DNA of 64,000 bases, taken from contig NC_072464.1 of assembly GCF_027596085.1 (NCBI RefSeq), forward strand, positions 15,622,624 to 15,686,623. Direction: 5' to 3'. The DNA is from Anoplopoma fimbria (taxonomy: Eukaryota; Chordata; Actinopteri; Perciformes; Anoplopomatidae). The position numbers and the translations under genes were made by a program. Under the pieces are notes generated by a model. It was not told the origin of the DNA, did no database searches, and saw nothing but the letters and a program-made list of their open reading frames with translations. This document shows positions 1 through 11,580 of the stretch, piece by piece. Position 1 is the first letter of the stretch, and each line of letters begins with the position of its first letter.

Positions 1-36
<36 letters not shown>

Positions 37-37
37 A

Positions 38-101
<64 letters not shown>

Positions 102-109
102 TTACTACA

Positions 110-153
<44 letters not shown>
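1..153. repeat. (TAC)n trinucleotide microsatellite
   Basis: The window opens inside a long TAC/ACT/CTA array with only a few interruptions (TACAAC and ATTACTACAAC variants). It continues beyond the left edge, so its full length is unknown. It has no coding context. Confidence 0.97.
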
Positions 154-3100
154 AACCTGCTACTGAATGTTGTTCTGAATTCTAACAACAGCTGCAAGAT
201 GCTAGACAACCACAGTCCTCAGAATAACTTCAAAATTTGTTTTATAGTAAAAGGATCACTGATTTGTGTGAATCAAATGTAGGTGTATTTCCACAATGCC
301 TTTAAAAATCATGCTTGTTTATGTTAAACAGGCCATACCAACAAAATACCTCAAAGGAAAAGGTATTTAGTATATTTTGCATCACAGTTCAGGGGTTCAG
401 GAGCAAAGTGTTCTTGAGCTATGTGATAATACGTCTCCATATGCATCTTGTACATGGACCCTGCTGTTGGGACAAGAAAGAGACTAAGCCATGGACGTGG
501 ATGTCATGATTTCAAAATTGCCAAAAAACAAATTTGGTCATTGTTTTTTACATTTTATATTTACTTTCATCACATCAATAGAATCAATATAATCAAAACC
601 TAACTCTAACCCCACTCCCAGGCTTTAAACATCCAAGCCCAAAGGCTTTCCTTTACAAATCCTAGTTAAACCCCAGGCTTCAACACAGGCGCCTGCACCT
701 CGTTTGAAAAAGAAGAACCATCTGTCAGAGTCAAGCAAAACACCAAAAAATAAATAAATAAATTACACAAACACCACGGTAAAAAGTTGTTCAGAAGCCC
801 TGGCATAAATTGCAATGTTCTTATGAACAATATGTGCCAATTATTGGCACAATGAGTTTGTTCATGAATATTCATTCCCCTTTGAATTACAATAAAACCA
901 TGTGTTCGGTGATAACAATTTTAGTTGATCATGAATTAGATTTATCTGACAACAAATTACATTAAATGAAATCACTTATCGAGCTGCTGTCATGATCTAA
1001 AATCAAAGCCGTTTGGAAGCAGTCTCAGCAGTAAACGGATGATTAAAGCAATTTCTAGCATTGAAGTCAGAAATAAATGCTGATTATAACGTGAGGAGAG
1101 AACAACCCTGGATGCTTTGCCATCTTTGCTGTCGAAGAGTGAAACTGTCACATGCTCAAACTCCCAAACACAGTAGAAGAAAGTCGGTCACTCCACACAG
1201 ACAGACCTGTCTATTTAGGCCAATGTGATCCAAAACATCTCTCTATCTCTGTTTGGCTTTACTTTGTGTTGACACTGACTGCTTATTGTACTGTACAATG
1301 ATATCAGTTTTGTCTATCTTTTTTTTTTTCAGCTGCACAAAGCTCTTCTGTTCACCCCTATGTCACAGGAATGTCGCCTCATGTGTCAAAACACAAAACA
1401 AGATGAACTAGAAAAGTGCACTAAGAAGAGCCAGGCAACAACCACTGCTGTAATGTTTGATTGAACGAATACAAACAACTATTGTCTAAAAACTTGTCTA
1501 GACTGCATATGTTTTTCACTCTCATGTTAATCTATACAGTGTCTGCACCGGCACTGTGCAGGCTTTTGTGCGTCTCACAGGCGCAACTGAGACCTGAGGT
1601 ATTTATTTATGCTTTAGGTCTATTTTTTGGACAATATGCGCGTAAACGCAAGGTTGATACGCCCTAAAAAGGCACTGACTTAATGTATTTATGTACATTT
1701 TGAAACTTTTCACAGTTGCCATTTTAACATGTCATTACAGAATAAACACAGGTGTAATTGATAAAATGAATGATGTCCCGTTCTATTTAGTGTGTCACAG
1801 CCATTCCAGTAATTCAGCATGTCCAGTTCCCGGGCCCTGACCCTATCAATAGAAACAATCCATAATTATGTTTACCTCTCCATTTACATGTCAAAATGGC
1901 TCACCAGCCGGTAAGAAGTAATGAGGAGAAAGCAGTCAATGACAGTATACAACATTAAATAGAAAACATTGTCAATCAAATAATGTTTTCCTTGAGTCCT
2001 TGAGGAAACAAGCACATATACAAGCACAAAAAATATTAGGCTAAAGAGTCTAGCAGTATGCAAGATGAGTTGTGGAGAGAGAAATGCAAGCACGCACGCA
2101 CATACACAAGAGCGAATACATAATCCCCTGGCGGAGATAATAACTGACAAAATCTGCGCTGCACTGGAAACAGAAGTTATTACAAAGCATAACCAGAATG
2201 GTATATTGACAGACGGGAAGATAAACAGACGGGCCTGTGCGGATGGATGACAGACAGTCAGACGGATAAAGTTCTGGGAGTGTGATGCTATATCATTATC
2301 AAATGAAGGGGCAACCCCAGCTAAAACTCAGAGAAGCCAGTCCTGCATGGCAGAGCCTTAAGGGGGCCAAACAGCTGCAGACCAGGGTTTCGACTGGAAG
2401 AGATAAGAAGGCACTCTGCCGAAAGCACTCAGACTGGGGTAAAATGATGTGGACAGTACACAGTGTTCTACAGGTCTTAGTGAAAATGGGGTATTTTTGG
2501 CAAGTTCCTACATCTTGCTGCAGAGATTTTTGTACAACTTTTTCTTGTAATGGCTTTGAGATGACAGTGTTGGTAGATTGTAGTACGTTTAAGTCAAATA
2601 CACCCCCTCACCCCCACTCCAAGACATGTTCATAATAATGGTATTGAAAAGGTTAGCCTACCTGACATAGACCCAATGCTGCCAAGCTGACATGGTCTTA
2701 CAAGACACTATGAACATACTGAGGCAGAAGAAAAAAAGGAATGTTAACACAGTCCATTTACCGTATGGTAAATAAAAAAGTGTTTGAACAATCCGCATTT
2801 CAAATCACAGCATGCATCACATTTTGGAGCTGTTTATTCATCAACAAAAAGCACCACACATAGCACTGTTTTGCACTTCATCATATTATGTTCATCTACA
2901 ACACATACAAACTGAGAAAAGGAAACAGTATATCATGACATAATCCCCAATAGAGTGAGGAGTAAGAATGCTGTGAAGGCCTATTACAAAAAAATGCTGA
3001 GGAAGAACTATTATCCAACATGTTTATATCATAGCATCTTATTAACTTGTATCAATTATTGGACTGTATAGAACATATTCTATTGTATTAAATACTTAAA

Positions 3101-6100
3101 GGTGTTATTTATATTGGAAATGCAGTTCCCACAATGCTTGGGGGCTGTGAACAGGAAGTATGGCTAATGACGCTATGGATTCAGTGAGTTACACTATGGG
3201 CATCAACTTTAGCCCTGCATTTTTAGCCTATATGTGTTTTTTATTTTAAAAGTATGCCGAATTAGCTATTATCAGTTACTGTTTGCAATGTATTCGAGAA
3301 ATTACAGACAACTAACAAATGATTACTTTGAAATTGAAGACAATGTAGAAAGTTTATGGTTCTCAGGCAAGTTCCGGAGGTACAAGGAGCTTCTTGTTTC
3401 TCTTATTTCTTAACGGATTAATTGGCGTTAATTTGCGATGGACATCAGAGATAATTCTAACCACGGAAAGGGTAAATTACCCCCAATCTAAAAAAATATG
3501 CGTATTTTGTCTGTGTGTTTAGATTTAACTTTTAATTTTTGACGCAAATTGCGGCAAACGGACACTTACCTTTTATAGTCCCCATTAGGTGTGTGTCTCC
3601 GCCACCGTTGCAGTCCTAGGTTAAATGCTGGCCTTGCTGTTGAGCTGGCCAAATCAGCCAAACCACAATAACCAACCTCCAGTTGTTTTGAAAGAACGTT
3701 ACTCCTCTTGTCTCACATTTTGAAACCCCTGCTCTCAAATAGCATTTCTGTTTTCAATTACTATATAATTTATCTACCACCCTACGTAAAGTTTTTATTG
3801 ACGGATGTAGGCCTAAAACCATTGTGGCATGCTGATACTTTTCCATTTCCTGGCATTTACATTAATTCAAAATATATATATATATTTCGAAATAATTTAA
3901 CTATAACTAAAGTGAATAACTAAATTGGATTTAGACTGCATTTAAATTGAACGCAAACCTGTAAAACAAAACTTTGTATGTGTTGAGGCCTTTAAAGGAC
4001 TAGACTATTCAAATGAGGACATCAAATATTTCATTGTAATATGCTTTAATAAAATTGCTCAAGGGGGCATGAAACTGCTGTGAGGCAAAATATCAATCAA
4101 ATCTAAAAGAATATCCTGTCCAGTTGTATTGTACATTAGGCTATACCTAATGATGTCTCACAGTATTTTCTCCCCAGTAGAAAGGTAGATAATATGTTGC
4201 ATCTCTTTATGCCTTGAATGTGTGGGAAATGTCCTTGTCACACAGCGAATCGTCTTCAGCTGGAGTATTGCCTCCCAGTGCTTTACACATAACTTGTCTG
4301 ACTGTATACAAATGGGACACGTTCACAACCTAATCCAGGCACTGTATTTTGTTTTCTTTAGTGTCAGTTTGATCCGTCTCCCCCAAGCGCCTTGCTGTTT
4401 AAACACCATCTGCGTGCCGCCACTTAATTACTGTCTGCATTCCTGTAGAGATTGTCTGCTTTAAATGCAGAGTCATGACATGCATCTATCTCTCGCTCTC
4501 TAATGCTAGGTTATTATTAAGATGGCAGAGGAGAGTAATAGTAGCCCGTGTGGCATTTCACATTTCTGTCACATATGGTTGGTGTCACACTGTGACGTTT
4601 ACAAGAATGGATGCTGAGTTAAATGCTGAACAAGTCTCATTGCAGGCAAATCGTTGGAGCTCATAATCCCCCCAATAATCACGATATAAGTAAGAAAAAC
4701 AACAGGTGTGTCCTTGTTGCTCCTTGATAACTATTCAGAGAGGTGGGAGCATTGTGTTTGAGCCATTAGTGTTAAGTATTGAACGGCTTCACATTCAGCC
4801 TTTCCTATTTCTGAGCATTATCTCTCTCTCACAGAGGGGGTGAATGTGTCAGACACACTGTGCAAAGAGAGGATTAGTTTGGCGCTAAAGATGTACTTAG
4901 CAACATGTTTGTGAAAATACAAAGTTTAACTGCGTAAACGAAAAGCCGTGCTGCAAAATGGAAAACTTAATAATGCATCGATTTAACTAATTTCCCTGAA
5001 TAGGTATCCTGCTGAGTTTAAATTTGAAAACATCACGGTTTTGTTAATACACCATATATACCGAAAATTGTCCCGTGGCATTTGCATAGCCTTTTTATAT
5101 GAACTGAAGCCTGCATGATTACATTTAGTTTTGATCTTCTTTTCCTGTTTTATTGGTGCTTTGCTGTCTTTTAGTGATCATTACCGCCACCTGCTGTTGA
5201 TATGCATCACTGCCCTCTGCAGGAAGGAGATACTCAGTATCTCGTCACCCCTGTGCAAGCTAAAAATGTCCAATGTTGCATTTCCTTCCTTGTCTGATTT
5301 CTTTGGAAAAGCATCAATAATGCTGAAAACACACCAGGTCAGTGGCGTTTGGCGAGCTGCCATGTAATGTCAACAGAAAGCTGTGGCAGCTGCTCCAAGC
5401 TCAGCAAGCTGCAGTCATTTTGGTATGAGGCCAAGTACGGCCAAACTAAAAGTTGAGACCTGTGACTCTTATGATGGTTGGTCCTTCCCGCCTGAAACAC
5501 AAAAATATGGCTCTCGGCCGCAGACAATCGTTGTTATTATTGCGCCGATCACACTTCCTGCATTGCTGCTGCCTGGTGTGTCTTAGGTGCAAGAGGCCAG
5601 TTCAGTAAATACGAGTGCTTTGTTTGGTTTCACCACAGATTCCACAGTTTAAACACTTCACTGTCAGTTCTTAAAGCTGGAGGCAAAAGTAGATCCTGGC
5701 TCAACTTTTGCCAACGCAGTCCCCATACCACTGTTTTTCACCATTCAAATATGCACAAGGGAACATCCCAGGTAGAAAAGTGTAAACAACATAGCGCTTA
5801 TTTTACTGTATTGTATATTAATGCTGGGATACTAATATTTTATACAAACAGTAAAAATCTTGCCTGATATGAGTATACTCTGCTGTGAAATATCTTGGCA
5901 TCTGATAAGACCTCAAAGTCAAGGACAAGCTGGACTTCTAGGATTGCACTTCATTTTCTCACCAGTGTAGCAACACTCCCACGTCATTGCAGCCCCTTGT
6001 CCTTTTCAACTGCTGTGCTATTTTCAGTCTGAACATGGCCTAAACGAAATATAAACATATACACTTAAATGAGATTTAGTGTCTTTTGTTTAAAGGTAAC

Positions 6101-9100
6101 GGGAGGATATGATGAGATCTGACTTGCTCCTCCAAAGTCAAATGTAAAGTAGGACAGGCATTCATAAATTATGACGTTAACATCTTGGAAAGTAGACTCA
6201 CATGAGATTTAAATGCTGCTGTGAAATGTAAAGTAATTTATATATGTGCTGTCTCAGGAAAATGCAACACTTTAAATGCCATTCAAAATGCAGTTTCTCT
6301 CTGAGCTCAGCCATAATTCACAACTGGTTTAGCAATTGAAGATTGGGATTAAATGCATCTGTTTCAAGATGAATGCCACAGGATAGAAAACACTCACAGG
6401 GGGTTAAAGGTCTCCATGCCAACTGTTGACCATGTTAGTTTATTATTAAAGCTGTGCTAAACAAAGTTTAAATGTAGATGTAATATGTTCTGCATCAATG
6501 CTACAACAGAAAATAACTGATGTGATGTGCATCCTAGTAGGAGTGCTGCTACGTATTGACTTGCAGCAATACGTCTTTTCCGATCCTTCATGAATTCAAA
6601 ATGATGCTTTTTGTGTAGGTTATGATGCTGCCCACACTGAACAAGCCAAGAAGGGTCACATTTTAAGGCAAAGAGGTTGATAGAGAATTTCACAACAGGC
6701 TGAAAAGCATCTTGGGGCTAATTGGCACGAATAATAAAGCAGAATGCACCCTCAGAATTCATGAGTAGGAGGTTGCACCCAGACAAGTAATTGTCACTTC
6801 TATAATTAACCCAAAAGGCACAAACTTTAGCATGAATTAACACTTGAGAAGAGTGTGAAAAGAAAAAACAGGAAAAAAGACCTAGGAGTAGAGATTCACA
6901 ATGTCAACCCTGTCTCAGAGAAATAATGTCAATATATTACTAATTTGTTTTGCCAATTATGCTTTGTGGCAAACATCAAAGTGAAAATAAGAAACATTAG
7001 CATTTATATTCCTAGTCTGCCAGCTAAATTGTGGCTAAAAAAGGTTGTTTTCACCTTTTAACTGTCAATTTAATTTAAAGTTTAAATAAAATGTACACAG
7101 ACAGGCAAATAATGACTTCATTCATTTCAGTAATATTGTAATAAAGGGTTTGTCAGAAATGTTTTAAAAGGAAAACAATTCAAGATAATTTGATATACAC
7201 ATAATTATTGTTTGACATTTAATTTCTTACAAACTTGCATTTTGACAATTCTATCAAAATAATGAAGGGAATTAGACTTTAAAGAGGCTTTGTTATATTT
7301 TGTAGAGGTTATTTTTTGTTTTTTCTTGCACATGTATTTACTGGACTGTACACATATGGTGCTGGATTTAGTCCTAGTCCACACTACAATATGTTGGGCA
7401 TTTTTGTAAACGGTGTCTCTCCTCTTTGGTTCCCCCAAAAATTCTCCCTCCAGGTGAATGCTGAAACACAATTGAAGCACTGTCAAGGCCAGTGGCCACG
7501 TTGGGACACACAAACAATAATTTTCTTTTCAATATAGTGGAAGAATTACAATCCATTTTGTGTGAATATGTAAAAAAGGTTACTAGGCCACCTCTATCAT
7601 TCATGGATGAATTCATGCCGTCCTTGCACAACACGTTGCCTCATTAGTGACTAGTGGTTTAACTGACCCTTATCGATCAGTGATCCCTTTGGATCCCCCC
7701 TCGCGGTTTTGTACGCATGTGAACCATGGATTAATTACACAGTTTAACGTTAACCATCACAGTGTGAAATAAAGTTTTACTGATGATCGTTATCTGCCAA
7801 TATTCAGTAAAATACCCAATCAGGACATCAGCATCAATGCTTTTTAGTCGCCGATCTCTGATAATGTAACATTGTAAACAACCAATTTGTGTTTAAATTG
7901 ACACGAGCAGGGCTAGTAACGATGGCAGCATCATATCCGACAAAGAACCAACGTTCCATTCAGTTACATTATGATGCATTCATGCTCTGTTCAGTGGAAA
8001 TTAAAGTTATCATGATGTGTTCACATGTTATCTTGTAAAGTGTAGTGTTGGTGAGAGGCTTGAATGAATCCAGTTGTTTGAAAGAGATGTTTTCACAGCA
8101 ACATAAATAGATATTAGAGAATAATTATGACCTGTTTACACTATCTCTAAGCAGCTTATGATACATCATTAAAACTACCAATGACAAGATTGGTTTTACA
8201 ATCTTTTATTTCTTTATCTTTTGAATTGTGTGTTTTATATGAAGTAAAAAAAAAAACACAACATAAATTACTCTAAAAAAGTAAAAGGATTTAGATTTTT
8301 TGGTGGTTTACACTGACTTCAGAGCAGTTGAAATTATTTTTTGGGACAGTGGCAAAAACTCATATACGTCATAGGCAAAATCTGTTGCAGCACTGTTACA
8401 GCTAATTGTTACCCTGACAAGTCAAAACCAGTCAACTATTTATGTAGATGTAATTGAGCATCATCTCAAAAGCATTTAATTGTTGCTTGTTTTTTTTCTG
8501 TACGGTATACTTCCATTACATACATTATTTATATGGTTATTTTATACAAATACATGTTAGCGCCGTACATAAACATATCATCATATACAAATTTTGTCAA
8601 CATACAGATTGTAAAAAGATGATTTCATTTTGCGAAAGGGTCCGATTTTCAAAAAATGAGGGGGATTCAACTTATTCACTCTTGAACTGCATCCAAGCAA
8701 GAATCCATTTGTGAAATGGAAACTCTTTTCCTCATCCGTTATGTTGTATAATTTCCCTTTTCTCTATAGGGCTCCATCTGTGTCTGTGAAAGGGCCCCCA
8801 GTCTGTCGAATTGGAGCCATTGTGCTCATGTTTCCTGGTCACATCTGCCAAACAAGCCTTGTCAGCTGCCACTCGGACCTGTCCAATTAATTTCCAATTT
8901 GTGGGTAGAGGAAAAGATGGAAGGAAACGCAGATGGATTGACACTCTGGGTGGATATGAAGATGAAACGTTGGGCATTATACTTGCATGAGAATGATCAG
9001 TAGCGCAGCATTTAAAACAAACACTATATTTTACGATTAGGATAGGGATTTACGAAGTAAAGTATTGGGTAGAGGAGAGAACCTCATTTCAAGCTTAATC

Positions 9101-10119
9101 TCTCCAACTCAGTGGCAGTCGTGTTATCGTTCTTCCCAACAGCATGCAAAAAATAAATATGCAATGACTTGCACTCAACAAACAGTACAAGATGACTGGC
9201 GACTGACTGTTAGTGAGGTAAATGTTGCTCACTCTAACCATAAATCTAGGAATTAGTCTTTGGTACATGCAGGGAGGTGGTCGTTGCATGCACCCAAGCC
9301 TCATCCACAGATTTATGGAGGCCAAAGCACTCAGTCTCTGAGACACGCATTTACTTTCGCAGAGTCACTGTCATCAATCACAATGCAACACCAAGGACGT
9401 CCTGTTTTCTCTGACATCTGCTATTTGACAAACTAAATTTGACTGACACAGCAGACAGGTTTCTTACTTAATACTGCTTTGTGTGCTCTTTGGTCTATAT
9501 ACTTTGGAATATTCATACAAGACCATTGTATCAGGATATGTTTAATTTGTTATTGTACATTAGTGAGAGAATCCATCAAAGCTTTGCATTCATAATGCTC
9601 ATCTGCATTAGACAGACACATCCAAGACACAAATTAAGATTTTCAAGGATGAATTTACATCTTTGGGAAACACTGTGCTCATTTGTTTTGATGCTACTCA
9701 AATGCCAGCATTCTTGCTGTTACGTCAGAGAAATAAACTAATGCATCTGTCTCTTCCTTGCTGGAAGGCATTAGCCTGATCTGCATCCATATCTCTTATC
9801 GTGTGTCTATCTCACTGTACTGTCTGTTACACCCATTGCTCTTTCTACTAGTTATCACATTACAGTATGTTAGATTCTCCTCTTACATTACATCTACTAG
9901 CAAATGTAAGTGCATTAACATTTAGATTTTTCTAAATAGTCACAATTGTGCTATATTGATAATGTCCTTAGATGGTACCTTTAAAGTACAGTAAGTAATC
10001 CAGTTATCGGGAAGCTGATTCTATGATTGGTAATCAGCCCTCGTGCTACAATTAATAAAAATAACACAAAAAACTATACAATAAAGTAACAAAATATGAC
10101 ACAGCTGGTATAGTGTATA
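154..10119. other. Intergenic DNA, no recognisable gene
   Basis: Mostly unique AT-rich sequence. The open frames here (up to 117 codons, at 2,282-2,635) show no domain, no similarity I recognise and no convincing splice structure, so I read them as chance. One dispersed repeat copy lies at 8,130-8,300. Two stretches (about 4,280-4,480 and 8,745-8,960) have the look of conserved non-coding sequence but cannot be confirmed here. Confidence 0.6.
8130..8300 (+). repeat. Dispersed repeat, copy 1 of 2 in window
   Basis: This stretch aligns by eye with 29,825-30,015 on the same strand. Both hold a CTCT(A/T)AGCAGCTTAT(G/A)AT core, then ATTAAAACTAC(C/T)AAT, a TTTGAATTGT(G/T)TGTTTT block and an AGTAAAA block near the end. 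No terminal repeats or coding potential are visible. The family is not identified, and the divergence suggests an old insertion. Confidence 0.6.
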
Positions 10120-10121
10120 TA

Positions 10122-10338
10122 CAGTGCCCTCCAGAATCATTGGCACCCTTAGTGAATATGAGCAAAACAGGCTGTGAAAAAATGTCTTTGCTGTTTATCC
10201 TCTTGGTCTTTCACTCAAAATATTCACAAAAATCTTACCTTTTCATTGAAGTAAAATTATTGAAAGAAAAAAAAAATGTTGACATTAAATAAATATTTTT
10301 CTCCAAAACATGTGTGTCACAATTATTGGCACCCCTAG
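10122..10338 (+). repeat. Left IR/DR terminal inverted repeat of Tc1-like element
   Basis: The outer end CAGTGCCCTCCAGAATCATT and the inner ATTATTGGCACCCCTAG near 10,323-10,338 pair with the right end over the whole arm. Blocks shared with the right arm include GTTTATCCTC, TCAAAATATTCACAAAAAT and AAATATTTTTCTC. In this family the outer and inner direct repeats are where transposase binds. Confidence 0.9.
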
Positions 10339-10505
10339 AAAATCTCATGATTACAATCTAACTGAAGTATAATTCCAGTCATATTTTACATTTTTAAATT
10401 CACCTGTTTGATTAGGAACTCTTAAGTGGTCAACCATGACTTCCTGTTTCACTGGGGTATAAATATGAGGTGACACAGGCCAAATTCCCTTAGTCATTCA
10501 TCACT

Positions 10506-11358
10506 ATGGGAAAGACCCGAAAACACAGTGACGATGTGCGACGAAAAGTTGTTGAGCTGCACAAATCAGGAAATGGATATAAGAAAATCTCTAAACAGTT
10601 GAAAATACCCATTTCCATCAGGGCATATCAAGGGCATAATTAAGAAGTTTAAAGCGACAGGAGATGTTAAGAATCAGCCTGGAAGAGGACGTGTGTGTAC
10701 ATTGACCCCACGCACCGTGAGGAGGATGGTTCGACTGGCAAAAGAATCTCCAAGGATCACAGCTGGAGAATTGCAAAGGTTAGTTGAGTCTTGGGGTCAG
10801 AAAGTCTCCAAAACTAGCATCAGACGCCACCTACATCACCACAAGTTGTTTGGGAGGGTTGCCAGAAAAAAGCCTCTGCTGTCAATCAACAACAAACTAA
10901 AGCGCCTACAGTTTGCCAAACGTTACTGGGACTTTCAATGGGACCGGGTTATATGATCAGATGAGACCAAAATAGAGCTTTTTGGCAACAAACATCAAAG
11001 GTGGGTTTGGCGTAGACAGAAAGATAGCCATACAGAAAAGCACCTCATACCCACTGTAAAGTATGGTGGCGGATCTTTCATGTTGTGGGGCTGTTTTTCT
11101 TCCAAAGGCCCTGGACATCTTGTTAGGATACATGGTATCATGGACTCCATCAAATACCAGCAGATATTAAATGAAAACCTAACACATACCAGCAGGACAA
11201 CGATCCGAAGCACACCTTTGAATCTGAAGGATCTGGAGAGATTCTGCATGGAGGACTGGTCTCAGATCCAGTGCCATGTGTTCACCAACCTCATCACGCA
11301 TTATAGGAGAAGACTCAGAACTGTTATCTTGGCAAAGGGAGGCTGCACAAAATATTAA
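10506..11358 (+). pseudogene. Tc1-like transposase remnant
   Basis: Transposase would bind the inverted repeats and cut and paste the element. Translation starts MGKTRKHSDDVRRKVVELHK, the usual start of the paired-like helix-turn-helix domain. A frameshift near 10,620 moves the rest (…IIKKFKATGDVKNQPGRGR…) into another frame. A TGA at about 10,954 replaces the tryptophan that normally precedes the first catalytic aspartate (SDETK, kept). The block with the second aspartate (QQDNDPKHT) follows at about 11,190 in a shifted frame after a short deletion. A second deletion then removes the segment with the catalytic glutamate, rejoining at LKDLERFCMEDWSQ. The normal C-terminus RRRLRTVILAKGGCTKY is kept. 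With stops, frameshifts and an incomplete DDE triad it is non-functional. Confidence 0.95.
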
Positions 11359-11362
11359 ATGA

Positions 11363-11578
11363 AGGGATGCCAATAATTGTGGCACATATATTTTTGAGAA
11401 AAATATTTGTTTCATGATAAGAATTTAATGTTTCTTTCAATTATGTTTCTTCAGTTAAAGGTTACATTTTTGTGAATATTTTGAATGGAAGATCATGAGG
11501 ATAAACAATAAAGATTTTTTTTCGCATCTCGTTTTTCTCATTTTTACTAAAGGGTGCCAATAATTCTGGAGGGCACTG
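11363..11578 (-). repeat. Right IR/DR terminal inverted repeat of Tc1-like element
   Basis: This is the reverse complement of the left arm with scattered substitutions and small indels. The inner repeat is at 11,363-11,385 and the outer repeat ends CAGAATTATT-type at 11,578, next to the TA duplication. The arms have diverged moderately, which suggests the insertion is not recent. Confidence 0.9.
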
Positions 11579-11580
11579 TA

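Larger units (their letters stand above)
10122..11578 (+). mobile_element. Tc1/mariner-superfamily DNA transposon, non-autonomous
   Basis: The element is 1,457 bp. It starts CAGTGCCCTCCAGAAT and ends with the inverted complement, and it is flanked on both sides by TA (10,120-10,121 and 11,579-11,580), the target-site duplication of Tc1/mariner elements. The inverted repeats are long (about 215 bp each) with an inner copy of the AATTATTGGCACCC-type motif, the IR/DR layout of Sleeping Beauty-like fish elements. A broken transposase lies between them. Full-length relatives are usually about 1.6 kb, so this copy has lost internal sequence. It cannot make an active enzyme, but both ends are well preserved. 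Confidence 0.96.

Noticed and set aside
2282..2635. 117-codon plus-strand open frame
   Set aside because: No recognisable domain and low-information composition. No splice or promoter support.
3080..3480. Possible exon or repeat around GCAGTTCCCACAATGCTTGG
   Set aside because: No open frame or splice sites, and no second copy in the window.
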